Source: Proteus columbae
GTDB lineage: Bacteria > Pseudomonadota > Gammaproteobacteria > Enterobacterales > Enterobacteriaceae
Assembly: GCF_009914335.1 (NCBI RefSeq)
Contig: NZ_CP043925.1
Coordinates: forward strand, 2,232,001 to 2,296,000
DNA: 64,000 bases
Direction of reading: 5' to 3'
How positions within the stretch are numbered: position 1 is the first letter of the stretch; the number at the start of each line of letters is the position of its first letter. Under the pieces are notes generated by a model. It searched no databases. It was not told the origin of the DNA and was given only the letters and a program-made list of their open reading frames with translations. The position numbers and the translations under genes were made by a program. Shown here piece after piece: positions 46,026-55,668 of the stretch.

Positions 46026-47492
46026 TTACATACCTAAGCGATAGTTAGGTGATTCTTTCGTGATGGTCACATCATGGACATGGCTTTCTTGAATACCGGC
46101 ACCACTGATACGAACAAATTCAGCTTTAGTATTCAATTCTTTAATTGTTGCGCAGCCTGTTAAGCCCATGCATGAGCGTAAACCACCCATTTGTTGGTGA
46201 ACGATAGTTTTTAATAAACCTTTATAAGCAACACGACCTTCGATACCTTCTGGTACTAATTTGTCTGCTGCATTGTCAGTTTGGAAGTAACGATCTGATG
46301 AACCTTTAGACATCGCACCTAATGAGCCCATGCCACGATAGGATTTATAAGAACGGCCTTGGAATAGTTCGATTTCGCCCGGAGATTCTTCAGTACCTGC
46401 AAACATTGAACCAACCATCACGCAAGCTGCACCTGCTGCTAATGCTTTTGCAATATCGCCAGAGAAACGAATACCACCATCTGCAATAACAGGAATGTTA
46501 CGATCTTTCAGTGCTTCAACTGCATCTGCAATAGCGGTAATTTGTGGTACACCAACACCAGTTACGATACGTGTTGTACAAATTGAACCAGGACCAATAC
46601 CAACTTTAACCGCACTTACACCTGCATCTGCCAGTGCTAAAGCACCTTCTGCGGTTGCAACGTTGCCACCAATGATAGGGAGATTTGGATACAATGCACG
46701 AGTATCACGAATGCGCTGTAATACGCCTTCAGAGTGACCATGAGAAGAGTCAATAAGTAAAACGTCAACGCCAGCGGCAACTAATGCTGCTACACGCTCT
46801 TCGTTACCTGCACCTGCACCAACAGCAGCACCTACACGTAAACGACCGTGTTCATCTTTACATGCGTTTGGTTTACGTTCTGCTTTTTTGAAGTCTTTTA
46901 CAGTGATCATACCTTTCAGGTGGAAGTTGTTATCAACCACTAAGGCTTTCTCTACACGTTTTTCATGCATTCTTTGCATGACAACATCTCGTGCTTCGCC
47001 TTCTTGTACTGTCACTAAGCGCTCTTTTGGTGTCATTACCGCAGTAACTGGTTGGTCTAAATCAGTAACAAAACGAACATCACGACCCGTAATAATACCC
47101 ACTAATTCGTTGTCATTAGTCACAACTGGGTAACCCGCAAAGCCATTGCGTTCAGTCATTGCTTGAACTTCACGTAAAGAAGTTTCTGGTGTTACGGTGA
47201 TAGGATCAGTGACAACACCACTTTCATGTTTTTTCACACGACGAACTTCTTCAGCTTGGCGTTCGATAGACATGTTTTTGTGGATAAAACCAATTCCACC
47301 TTCTTGAGCTAATGCGATAGCTAAAGGCGCTTCAGTCACAGTATCCATTGCAGCAGAAAGCATAGGAACATTTAGGCGGATTGTTTCAGTCAGTTGAGTA
47401 GACAAGTCGGCAGTATTAGGAAGAACAGTGGAGTGTGCAGGAACTAACAAAACATCATCAAATGTAAGTGCTTCTTTTTTAATTCGTAACAT
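46026..47492 (-). CDS. guaB: Inosine-5'-monophosphate dehydrogenase
   Basis: GuaB oxidises IMP to XMP with NAD+, the rate-limiting step towards guanine nucleotides. The 488-residue barrel enzyme has the catalytic Cys in [13 protein letters not shown] (about 305), the flap Arg-Tyr region ([17 protein letters not shown]), and a pair of CBS domains inserted at about 95-200. Length and sequence are those of the enterobacterial enzyme. First gene of the guaBA operon and divergent from xseA. Confidence 0.98.
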   Translation of the reverse strand: MLRIKKEALTFDDVLLVPAHSTVLPNTADLSTQLTETIRLNVPMLSAAMDTVTEAPLAIALAQEGGIGFIHKNMSIERQAEEVRRVKKHESGVVTDPITVTPETSLREVQAMTERNGFAGYPVVTNDNELVGIITGRDVRFVTDLDQPVTAVMTPKERLVTVQEGEARDVVMQRMHEKRVEKALVVDNNFHLKGMITVKDFKKAERKPNACKDEHGRLRVGAAVGAGAGNEERVAALVAAGVDVLLIDSSHGHSEGVLQRIRDTRALYPNLPIIGGNVATAEGALALADAGVSAVKVGIGPGSICTTRIVTGVGVPQITAIADAVEALKDRNIPVIADGGIRFSGDIAKALAAGAACVMVGSMFAGTEESPGEIELFQGRSYKSYRGMGSLGAMSKGSSDRYFQTDNAADKLVPEGIEGRVAYKGLLKTIVHQQMGGLRSCMGLTGCATIKELNTKAEFVRISGAGIQESHVHDVTITKESPNYRLGM

Positions 47493-47553
47493 AGCAATAT
47501 CTCACCAAGGCGGCTTTTAGGAAATAGAAAATATTGCCGCGGAATTATACACA

Positions 47554-47569
47554 CCGAAATCGGTTGCTT
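47554..47569 (-). promoter_or_regulatory. Possible PurR operator upstream of guaB
   Basis: AAGCAACCGATTTCGG on the minus strand agrees with about 11 of 16 positions of the PurR consensus (ACGCAAACGTTTGCGT) and lies about 60 bases upstream of guaB. E. coli guaBA is repressed by PurR at a similar place. The match is modest, so this is tentative. Confidence 0.35.
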
Positions 47570-47661
47570 CTAGCTTTTTTTCAAAATTTTTATTGATCCT
47601 GCCACTAACTTAGGTAGTATCAATCAATTAAGTCTTTGTTTTAAAATTTGATCTGGCTCAC

Positions 47662-49044
47662 ATGACACTACTGATAAACAATAATATTTTTACTGTTAGC
47701 CGTCTAAATAAGACCGTTCGCCAGTTATTAGAAATGGAAATGGGTCGCATTTGGATCAGTGCTGAAATTTCCAATTTTACTCAACCCTCTTCTGGTCACT
47801 GGTATTTTACGTTAAAGGATACTAATGCCCAAATTAGAGCAGCGATGTTCCGTGGGCAAAATACTAAAGTTACTTTTCGCCCTCAGCATGGTCAGCAGGT
47901 TTTAGTTCGCGCAACCATTACACTGTATGAGCCACGAGGCGATTACCAATTGATTGTTGAGAGTATGCAACCTGCTGGTGACGGACTCTTACAACAACAA
48001 TTTGAGCTATTAAAACAAAAACTCAGTGCAGAAGGGTTATTTGATGCAATTTATAAAAAACCCCTGCCATCTCCCGCTAAACAGATTGGTGTTATCACTT
48101 CATCAACAGGAGCAGCACTACACGACATCTTAAATATTCTTCGTCGTCGTGATCCTTCTTTGCCAGTGCTTATCTACCCAACCGCTGTTCAAGGTGCTGA
48201 AGCACCTATGCAAATTGTTCATGCCATCGAACTTGCTAACCGCCGTAAAGAGTGTGATGTTTTAATTGTTGGTCGTGGTGGCGGTTCGTTAGAAGATCTC
48301 TGGGCATTTAATGATGAACGCGTTGCTCGTGCTATTTTTGCCAGTGAAATTCCGATTGTAAGTGCTGTTGGTCATGAAACCGATGTGACCATTGCTGATT
48401 TTATTGCCGACCTTAGAGCACCAACCCCTTCTGCTGCGGCAGAGCTTATTAGTCGTAACAAACTTGAGTTATTGCGCCAATTACAATCGCAACAACAACG
48501 CCTTGAAATGGCGATGGATTACTATTTAGCAAAAAAATTACGCGCAATAACACAGCTTCATCATCGTTTGCAGCAACAGCATCCTCATTTACGTCTTGCT
48601 CGTCAGCAAAATGTATTAGCTTCCACACAACAGCGTTTAGTGACTAGTTTTCAGCGACTATTGCAAACCAAACAACATCAACAAACACAACTACAAAAAC
48701 GCCTTAATTACCAAGAACCTAGTTCAAAAATCCAAGCATTACTTCGCCAACAACAGCAGTTGATTTACCGTATGAGAGAAAGTATTTCACTACAGTTATC
48801 TCGTCAACGTGAACAATTCGCTATTAGCTGTTCACGATTGGAAAGTGTGAGTCCTCTCGCAACACTTTCTCGTGGTTACAGTATTAGCGAAACAGAGTCT
48901 GGAGAAGTGCTAAAAAATACCAAACAAGTGAAAGTGGGTGATCCGTTGAAAACACGCGTTGAAGATGGTTGGATCACCAGTGAAGTGATTAAAACACAAA
49001 AGATAAGAGCTAAACGTAAAGCAGCACCTAAAAGTGACGATTAA
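47662..49044 (+). CDS. xseA: Exodeoxyribonuclease VII large subunit
   Basis: XseA with XseB forms the single-strand-specific exonuclease VII. The 460-residue protein has the N-terminal OB fold ([28 protein letters not shown], about 15-110), the catalytic core ([71 protein letters not shown]), a long Gln-rich coiled coil (about 270-400) and the C-terminal segment [12 protein letters not shown]. It sits next to guaB in opposite orientation as in E. coli. A terminator follows. Confidence 0.97.
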   Translation: MTLLINNNIFTVSRLNKTVRQLLEMEMGRIWISAEISNFTQPSSGHWYFTLKDTNAQIRAAMFRGQNTKVTFRPQHGQQVLVRATITLYEPRGDYQLIVESMQPAGDGLLQQQFELLKQKLSAEGLFDAIYKKPLPSPAKQIGVITSSTGAALHDILNILRRRDPSLPVLIYPTAVQGAEAPMQIVHAIELANRRKECDVLIVGRGGGSLEDLWAFNDERVARAIFASEIPIVSAVGHETDVTIADFIADLRAPTPSAAAELISRNKLELLRQLQSQQQRLEMAMDYYLAKKLRAITQLHHRLQQQHPHLRLARQQNVLASTQQRLVTSFQRLLQTKQHQQTQLQKRLNYQEPSSKIQALLRQQQQLIYRMRESISLQLSRQREQFAISCSRLESVSPLATLSRGYSISETESGEVLKNTKQVKVGDPLKTRVEDGWITSEVIKTQKIRAKRKAAPKSDD

Positions 49045-49077
49045 CTTAAATATTATTGTTTAATGAAACAGTGATAC

Positions 49078-49116
49078 AAAAAAACGGCACCAATCTTCCT
49101 TTGATGCCGTTTTTTA
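49078..49116. terminator. Bidirectional terminator between xseA and the receptor gene
   Basis: Stem AAACGGCA / TGCCGTTT with a 15-base loop, with T-runs on both strands between convergent genes. Confidence 0.85.
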
Positions 49117-49149
49117 TTATTTATACTTTAAGATAATCATTACGTTACA

Positions 49150-51393
49150 TTAAAAACGTACTTCTCCTGCAAAAAGATAACTTCTGCCACGGGCAGTTTG
49201 TGTATTTGCACTCGGATCTTGCATAATCGGCGCTGAATTACTTCTATCAAGCGCATTAGAATAATTTTTATTCATTAAATTATGCACGGCAAATTTTAAA
49301 GAAATGTTTTTATTAATTCTGTAATTACTATAAACATCGACAACCGTTGGGATATCATCTTGCTGCACCATTGGCACTTTACCTGTATCGTAATCTACCC
49401 CTTCTGGTGAGGATTTACGTGCTTTTCCCGTTATTTGGATCACAGTGCCTAGTTCTAATGACTGGTCATCAAAGAAGCGAACACCTGTATCAATAGTGGC
49501 ATAATATTTAGGTAATTCAGAAGCGGGCGTTTGCCCAAAGTCTGTACTGGCAATCGAAGTCGGCTGTGAAGTTCGTTGGTCACTGTATGAGAGGTTAGTA
49601 TAAAACACTCCTGCATCATAATTTGCTTGTAGCTCATAACCACGTAAAGTCACAGGATCAAGGCTATTGGTGTACAAGAAAATATTCCCATCGTATTCTA
49701 TCCCCGCGTAATCCTCGCCAGTTAAAGAACCGTCATTTTTACAACGCACCCCACCTTTACATACCAAATAAGAATCACTGGAAATGTAATCTTTGATTTT
49801 TGTGTGATACCACAATCCTTTAAATCGTAAACTATCGCCTTCCATCATTAAATCTGGGTGATAGCTATTAAAACCAATTTGCACAGTATCTGCCTTTTCG
49901 CTTTTTAAAAATGGGTTCATTGAAGCACCGCCTTCATTGGCAAAAAAGATCTCTTGTGATGTCGGTGCCCTCATGGTGTGTGCATAGCTTACAAAAGGCT
50001 GAAATTCAGGAATAATTTCGGCAGAAAACAACATGCCTGGGTCCCAATTTCTATCATGGCGACTGAGGTTCATTTCACCTTCGGGGAAACATGCGGCTCG
50101 TGGATCACAAGCGGGTTTTCGTCCTTTAATATGATAATCGACATAATTTAAATTAAGGTCGAGAGTATAAATATCGTATTCAAATTTCATTTGTGAAAAG
50201 AAGCTGGTTAAATCGTTTTTTCCTTGCGGTGCAAACGTATTATATTCAACCATATTTTGTGATTGCCACGGATCAGTAGAAGGTGCAATAACACTGCGTT
50301 TGTATTCTATTGACATTAATTTTGTGCCCAGTGTTAATGCCATATCCAATTCATCGTAATTAAAGCGGCTGGTATTTTTAGCGACTAGTGAATCAGATAT
50401 ATTTTTTGCATTTGCTTCACGTAAACTAACAAGAGAATCACCTGCAAATTTTTGTGATGCTTGGCTGTGGCTAAGCAAAATTTCGCTATCAAATAGATCG
50501 TTTAGCGGTGTATAGCGATATTTCGCATAATAATCTTTTGCATCAATTTTTCGTCGATTAAAATCATTGTTATAAAAACGACCACTTAATTCTAATTCAT
50601 GAGAGTCGTTAGGTTTAATATTAATTTTAGTCAGTTCTGAATGCGGTCGTTGATTGAATTCTTTGCTTGTCGAAAATTCTTCACTATTAAATCCCGCGCC
50701 ATTTTTATAAGACGATTCTATTTTATGCCCACTTAATGCAAGCATTGCACCAATGCTACCATCATCATTAAATAATGAACGTTGCCCAGCAACAGCAACC
50801 ATACCGTTATAACCTAATCCATTTGTGCCACCAGCAGCTTTACTTCTGACACCCCAAGTGTGTCCTTGAAATAAAATATCTTCTACACCAATAGTTTTAA
50901 AATTAGCACTTCCTGCTAGGGCATTAATACTATTTTCACCGTCTTGTTGACCACGAGAAATATCGATTTGAATAATAAAATTCGGATCGATCATGCTATT
51001 AAATTGGTTGTAAGGTTGCGCGCCATGCGCATATTGGCTAGGTGATGTGCTATACATAGTTTGAGTGACACCATCAACCATCATATTAACGCGACCAAAA
51101 CCACTTAATCCGCGAATATTAACACCAATGCCCGGCTGACTCACATCCATTTGAGTATATGTTCCCGGCGTTGAACGTAATGTTTGTTCAACAGATTCAA
51201 GATTATTAATTTCACCAATAGAGCTATAAGCACCTGGTTTTCCCAATGCTTTTTGTTCAGGCGTTTCTTTTTGTGCTGATGAAACTTTTAAGCTACTAAA
51301 TTGAATCGCTTTATCTGTTTCAGATGCGATGGCAAGATGATTAACACCCGAAAATAAAATAAGAGTGCTAAGTATTTTCCTTGTAAATTTCAT
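49150..51393 (-). CDS. TonB-dependent outer membrane receptor, probable heme/hemoprotein type
   Basis: A 747-residue outer membrane receptor. It has a signal peptide (LAIASE), a plug domain (about 60-170; GIGVNIRGLSGFGRVNMMVDGVTQTMY, like HasR and hemoglobin receptors) and a 22-strand barrel ending in Phe (FAGEVRF). A FRAP/NPNL-like pair is present (HTMRAPTSQEIF and NPFLKSEKA), as in heme receptors, but the His usually between them is not obvious. Last gene of the Fur-box operon with a TonB paralogue, an exported oligopeptidase and a ChaN-like lipoprotein, which supports heme or hemoprotein import. Ligand is inferred. Confidence 0.83.
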   Translation of the reverse strand: MKFTRKILSTLILFSGVNHLAIASETDKAIQFSSLKVSSAQKETPEQKALGKPGAYSSIGEINNLESVEQTLRSTPGTYTQMDVSQPGIGVNIRGLSGFGRVNMMVDGVTQTMYSTSPSQYAHGAQPYNQFNSMIDPNFIIQIDISRGQQDGENSINALAGSANFKTIGVEDILFQGHTWGVRSKAAGGTNGLGYNGMVAVAGQRSLFNDDGSIGAMLALSGHKIESSYKNGAGFNSEEFSTSKEFNQRPHSELTKINIKPNDSHELELSGRFYNNDFNRRKIDAKDYYAKYRYTPLNDLFDSEILLSHSQASQKFAGDSLVSLREANAKNISDSLVAKNTSRFNYDELDMALTLGTKLMSIEYKRSVIAPSTDPWQSQNMVEYNTFAPQGKNDLTSFFSQMKFEYDIYTLDLNLNYVDYHIKGRKPACDPRAACFPEGEMNLSRHDRNWDPGMLFSAEIIPEFQPFVSYAHTMRAPTSQEIFFANEGGASMNPFLKSEKADTVQIGFNSYHPDLMMEGDSLRFKGLWYHTKIKDYISSDSYLVCKGGVRCKNDGSLTGEDYAGIEYDGNIFLYTNSLDPVTLRGYELQANYDAGVFYTNLSYSDQRTSQPTSIASTDFGQTPASELPKYYATIDTGVRFFDDQSLELGTVIQITGKARKSSPEGVDYDTGKVPMVQQDDIPTVVDVYSNYRINKNISLKFAVHNLMNKNYSNALDRSNSAPIMQDPSANTQTARGRSYLFAGEVRF

Positions 51394-51498
51394 AATAAAC
51401 CTATTCTTTATTTTTATTTAAATAGGCTCACGTTGCTTTATATAAAGTCATTAAACTAGAAAATATTATTATTGTTATGTTTGCTTTAAATAATAGCG

Positions 51499-51521
51499 CT
51501 GTCTCCCTTAATGAGAGACAG
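51499..51521. other. Intercistronic hairpin between oligopeptidase and receptor genes
   Basis: Stem CTGTCTC / GAGACAG in the 165-base gap. No T-run follows on either strand, so it looks like an mRNA processing or stability element, not a terminator. Confidence 0.5.
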
Positions 51522-51558
51522 GCTAATTTATTAAACTGATTTACTATTACTGATTATT

Positions 51559-53727
51559 CTATTTTATATTTTGAGCTTTAAAATAGACTTCAGGCTGTTC
51601 TAACATCAGAATAAAAGCATATTCTTTGGCTGTATCGCGTAAGCGATTAAAACGCCCTGATTTACCACCATGCCCTGCACTCATATTAGTTTCAAGTAAT
51701 AGCAGATTATTATCTGTTTTTAATTCACGCAATTTCGCAACCCATTTTGCAGGCTCCCAATATTGCACTTGTGAATCATGTAATCCTGTTGTGACTAATA
51801 AATGAGGGTATGCCTTGGCAACCACATTATCATATGGGCTATACGATTTTAGGCGGAAATAAACGTCTTTATCAGCAGGATTTCCCCATTCTTCATATTC
51901 CCCTGTTGTTAAAGGAATTGAAGCATCAAGCATTGTTGTCACAACATCCACAAATGGAACTTGAGATACAACACCGCGGTATAACTCAGGTGCCATATTC
52001 ACAACGGCGCCCATTAATAATCCGCCCGCACTGCCACCCATAGCGTAAACGTGTTTGGGTGCTCCGTAACCTTTGGCAATTAGATATTTAGTGGCATCAA
52101 TAAAGTCTGTAAAAGTATTAACTTTATGTTCCATTTTACCTTGGTTATACCAGCGTTTACCTAATTCACCGCCACCACGCACATGCACAATGGCATACAC
52201 AAAGCCTCGGTCTAATAAGCTTAAACGAGGTGAACTAAACGAAGGATCGATACTGCTACCGTAAGAGCCATAGCCATAAATTAAGATAGGATTTTCACCT
52301 TTCTTAAATAAGTCTTTGCGATAAACCAATGATACGGGAACTTCAACACCGTCTTGTGCTTTTACCCAGATACGCTCGCTTTCATATAAATTGCGTTCAA
52401 AGCCTTTCACTTCTTGCTGTTTAAGCAATTGCTTTTGATGCGTTTGCATATTCCATTGATAAGTTGAAGAAGGCGTTGTCATAGAAGTATAACCAAAGCG
52501 AAGCTCTTCGCTATCTGCTTGAGGGTTAAAACCTAGCCATGCCATATAAACAGGATCGTCAAAGGTCACATTCGTCGATTGACCTGTTTTCCAATCAATT
52601 TGACGTAATGACACTAGTCCTTGTTTTCTTTCTTCCACAACTAACCAGCGATTAAAGAGATCGAAACCTTCTAAATCGACCTCTTTTTGTGGTGCAATGA
52701 CGGTTTCCCAAGGCTTATCGATTGATGCCGTTTTATAAAGACCAAACAATTCACTCTCATGATTCGAACGAATATAGAATTCGCCATTAAAATGGTCGAT
52801 ATCATATTCACGCCCTTCTTGACGCGCAGAGAATATTACCATTGGTTTTTCTGGCGCATTCGCGTCAATTAAACGAGATTCTGAGGTTGTTGAGCTTTCA
52901 ATAGAGACAAGAATGTAATCTTCAGATTTACTTTTACCCATCCATGTATAAAAACGATCGTCGTTTTCTTCGAAGATTTTGACATCTTGTTTACGATCAG
53001 TGCCATATTGATGGCGATAGATTTGATAAGGCAGTAAGGTTTGCGGATCTTTATCAACATAAAATAGTGTTTTGCTGTCATTTGCCCACACAAGATTTGC
53101 TGAGATATTGGTTAACACATTCTCTTTCCATGTATTATCCGATAAATCTTTATAGGCAACATTATAGTTTCTGCGCCCTTCTTTATCTTCTGCAATAGCG
53201 ATACGTTTGTTATCTGGGCTGATTGTCAAATCACCTAATTGATAGAATTCGTGCCCTTTAGCACGTTCGTTTCCATCAACGAGAACTTCCCATTCACCTT
53301 CGCTATTTACTGGTTTACGCTGATAAATAGGGAAATCTTTACCTTCTTGATAAATAGTCCGATAAGTATAGCCATTATAAATATAAGGCACTGATTCATC
53401 GTTTTGAGCCATGCGGCTCACCATTTCATTAAAGAGCGTTTCTTCGAGCGCCTTGCCTTCTTTCATCACTGATTCAGTATAGGCATTTTCAGCATTCAGA
53501 TAATCAAGCACGTTAGGATCTTTACGTGAATCATCTCTTAGCCAATAGTAATTATCGGTGCGCGTGTCTCCATGTTCTGTCATCACATGAGGCACTTTAT
53601 TCGCTTTTGGTGGCATCACTAGGGAGTCCTTCTGATTTTGAGCCAATGCAGGTGTTGCTGAAATTAACAATGCCATGATCGCACTCGTTAATTGCAACGT
53701 CATCCGTTTTTTTGTTGCGACTAGCAT
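51559..53727 (-). CDS. Oligopeptidase B-like S9 serine peptidase with signal peptide
   Basis: A 722-residue prolyl-oligopeptidase-family enzyme clearly related to E. coli PtrB. The catalytic Ser is in GGSAGG (about 565), Asp in TTGLHDSQVQYWEP (about 650), His in SAGHGGKSGR (about 690), after a beta-propeller domain. PtrB cuts after basic residues in short peptides and is cytoplasmic. This protein instead begins with a signal peptide (a TKKR n-region, hydrophobic LTSAIMALLISA, ending ATPALA-Q), so it should be periplasmic. It is in an iron/heme operon between tonB and the receptor, suggesting peptide trimming during heme-protein use. The ATG has AGGAAA upstream. Confidence 0.88.
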   Translation of the reverse strand: MLVATKKRMTLQLTSAIMALLISATPALAQNQKDSLVMPPKANKVPHVMTEHGDTRTDNYYWLRDDSRKDPNVLDYLNAENAYTESVMKEGKALEETLFNEMVSRMAQNDESVPYIYNGYTYRTIYQEGKDFPIYQRKPVNSEGEWEVLVDGNERAKGHEFYQLGDLTISPDNKRIAIAEDKEGRRNYNVAYKDLSDNTWKENVLTNISANLVWANDSKTLFYVDKDPQTLLPYQIYRHQYGTDRKQDVKIFEENDDRFYTWMGKSKSEDYILVSIESSTTSESRLIDANAPEKPMVIFSARQEGREYDIDHFNGEFYIRSNHESELFGLYKTASIDKPWETVIAPQKEVDLEGFDLFNRWLVVEERKQGLVSLRQIDWKTGQSTNVTFDDPVYMAWLGFNPQADSEELRFGYTSMTTPSSTYQWNMQTHQKQLLKQQEVKGFERNLYESERIWVKAQDGVEVPVSLVYRKDLFKKGENPILIYGYGSYGSSIDPSFSSPRLSLLDRGFVYAIVHVRGGGELGKRWYNQGKMEHKVNTFTDFIDATKYLIAKGYGAPKHVYAMGGSAGGLLMGAVVNMAPELYRGVVSQVPFVDVVTTMLDASIPLTTGEYEEWGNPADKDVYFRLKSYSPYDNVVAKAYPHLLVTTGLHDSQVQYWEPAKWVAKLRELKTDNNLLLLETNMSAGHGGKSGRFNRLRDTAKEYAFILMLEQPEVYFKAQNIK

Positions 53728-53755
53728 AACGTTTTATTTCCTTTTTGACCTGTCG

Positions 53756-54565
53756 TTAGAACGTTAGTGTAGAAAACTCAATTGGCATTTCAACCATTAT
53801 TTTACCTTTCGACAATAACTCAATTGGCGGTATTGGTAAGGGTTCTGCACGTTTGAGTACTCGTTGTGCTTCTCTGTCTAAAGAACGCACGCCACTACTA
53901 AGAATTAATTCACTCGATATGACATAACCTTGTTCATCAACAATAAAGCGTACTTTAGAAATCCCTGTTCTACCTTTACTTTTGGCTTCTTCGGGATAGG
54001 CTTTATAGCGATTAAGATGCCCTTTTGTTTTAGCTTGCCATAATGCTAATGCGCTTTCCGTACTATCTGAATCGCTATCATAATTTGCACTAACATCATT
54101 AGATTGCTGTTTCGCCGCAGAGCGGCTGCTTGATGGTGCTGATTGGCTAGACACATTTTCGCTAATAGTAGGCGCGGGCTTTACCGGAGAGGTTATAGGT
54201 GTCACTTTAGCTGTTTGCTCTACATTGACTCTTTTTTTAGGTTTTTCGAGCAAAATATCTGCATTTTCATTCACAATTAGATCAGGCTGTTTTTCAGCAA
54301 TATCTTGCTCTACCTTTTTTTGGCTTGCTACCGCCAATTGTTGATCGACGCCTACAACCTGTTTTTCATCACTGAGTGCTTGTACGTTTTCGCTTAAGCT
54401 CATCATTACAGCTAATTCTGGCTCTTGTATAAGTACCGTATTCTCTTTATTGAAATAAAAATAAGCCATGACAAAAATAGCATGTACACCGAGAGCCAAA
54501 ATAAATGCTTTAGAACTACAAAGCTGAAATTTTGGCATTTGATCCATACAAGAAGAAATAAGCAT
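53756..54565 (-). CDS. TonB/HasB-like energy transducer
   Basis: A 269-residue TonB paralogue: an N-terminal membrane anchor (about 17-36; SKAFILALGVHAIFVMAYFYF with the membrane His as in TonB), a long polar linker rich in Lys, Pro, Ser and Val (about 45-175), and the C-terminal TonB domain (YPEEAKSKGRTGISKVRFIVDEQGYV...REAQRVLKRAEPLPIPP). It would couple ExbB/ExbD proton energy to the receptor of the same operon, as HasB does for HasR. Later in-frame ATGs at 54547 and 54538 are possible starts; none has a clear ribosome site. Confidence 0.88.
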   Translation of the reverse strand: MLISSCMDQMPKFQLCSSKAFILALGVHAIFVMAYFYFNKENTVLIQEPELAVMMSLSENVQALSDEKQVVGVDQQLAVASQKKVEQDIAEKQPDLIVNENADILLEKPKKRVNVEQTAKVTPITSPVKPAPTISENVSSQSAPSSSRSAAKQQSNDVSANYDSDSDSTESALALWQAKTKGHLNRYKAYPEEAKSKGRTGISKVRFIVDEQGYVISSELILSSGVRSLDREAQRVLKRAEPLPIPPIELLSKGKIMVEMPIEFSTLTF

Positions 54566-54583
54566 ATTCGTGTTATCAATAAA

Positions 54584-55453
54584 TTAAGGTAAGGCGACAG
54601 GTGTTATCCAAAGATAATCGGCATGAACGGAAGTCACATCACTTCCCTCTTCCGTCATTATCACCACAGTTACTTTTTCATTCGGTGCTAGATCAGCAAC
54701 GTGTAAAGGTACACCCATTATTTTTGTAGCATGAAAAGAGCCAGCAATTAACAGTGCGGGTGTCGGAGCATCTAATAAACTTTTAGCCATTGCACGATCA
54801 CGCAATTGCTGAATAACCGTCATTTTTTCTGCTTGTGTTTTATCAAGCTCACCGTCATGAGAAAGCTCAATTGTTTTTTGAATAAGTTGGCGAACAGAGG
54901 TATCAGTTGAATGCACACCATCAATAATAGGAGGATTTTTATACGCACTAGATATTTCACTGCGATCAATATTTGCCGCTAATAAAGGATAATCAGCGCT
55001 TAGCCCTGCTTTAACTATATTGCCATACCATTTCCAAGGCCAACCTGAATTCCATTTTAATGCAGCCATTAGTCGCTCATCTCGTAGATATTCGGAGCCT
55101 GAATAACGTTTCTTTGTGTTATCCACTAATGATTGCTGGCTTGGAGTTAGCATCTCAAGTAAAACTGCTCCTTGAGGGCGTTTTTTAGGTAGCTCTGTCA
55201 TTAACCAATACTCAATATCATGATGATAAGCATTGTCATGTTTTTCACCAATAATCACATGTGATTGACTTGCTAATCGTGTTAACAGTGTGTCTGCTGT
55301 GATGGATTGCCCAGTCTGAGTATCAATGATGTTTGCTGACTGAATAATTGCCAGATCTACGGTTGATACAGGTTGTTTTTCTATTGAATGACATGCTGAA
55401 AGACTTATTAATGAAACTAGTAGTAAGATCTTTTTTGATATTGAGAAAAACAT
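54584..55453 (-). CDS. ChaN-like iron-regulated lipoprotein
   Basis: A 289-residue lipoprotein with lipobox SLSACHS (Cys near residue 21). The mature part is the ChaN/EreA-like DUF399 fold: SHVIIGEKHDNAYHHDIEYWLM, GAVLLEMLTPSQQSLVD, LKWNSGWPWKWYGNIVKAGL, PALLIAGSFHATKIMGVPLHV. ChaN proteins bind heme as a cofacial dimer in the outer membrane. First gene of the operon behind the Fur box. The ATG at 55453 has AGGAT upstream at good distance, while the ATG two codons before it is too close. Confidence 0.85.
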   Translation of the reverse strand: MFFSISKKILLLVSLISLSACHSIEKQPVSTVDLAIIQSANIIDTQTGQSITADTLLTRLASQSHVIIGEKHDNAYHHDIEYWLMTELPKKRPQGAVLLEMLTPSQQSLVDNTKKRYSGSEYLRDERLMAALKWNSGWPWKWYGNIVKAGLSADYPLLAANIDRSEISSAYKNPPIIDGVHSTDTSVRQLIQKTIELSHDGELDKTQAEKMTVIQQLRDRAMAKSLLDAPTPALLIAGSFHATKIMGVPLHVADLAPNEKVTVVIMTEEGSDVTSVHADYLWITPVALP

Positions 55454-55510
55454 AATCATCCTATTAGTTATATATACCTACTTTAGTTAGACGCATAGGT
55501 TAATATTGTT

Positions 55511-55529
55511 GTTAATAATTATCAATATC
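55511..55529 (-). promoter_or_regulatory. Fur box upstream of the iron/heme operon
   Basis: GATATTGATAATTATTAAC agrees with the 19-base Fur consensus GATAATGATAATCATTATC at 16 of 19 positions. It lies about 60 bases before the chaN-like start, in the promoter region, so iron repression of the four genes is expected. Confidence 0.8.
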
Positions 55530-55583
55530 ATTCTTATATTAATTTGCATTTAACATTCGTCGTGCTGATTTGATGAGCATAAA

Positions 55584-55624
55584 AAACCCCCGATAATCGG
55601 TTGTCCAACTATCGGGGGTTCCTT
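55584..55624. terminator. Strong terminator between maeB and the iron operon promoter
   Basis: Stem ACCCCCGATA / TATCGGGGGT with a 14-base loop. On the minus strand it is followed by TTTTTTATG, but maeB ends upstream of it only in the opposite sense: the hairpin lies between the operon promoter and the maeB stop, so it can shield each from read-through on either strand. Confidence 0.75.
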
Positions 55625-55668
55625 TAATAAAAAGCGCTTTATGAATGGAATTATTTAATTAGTAACAA

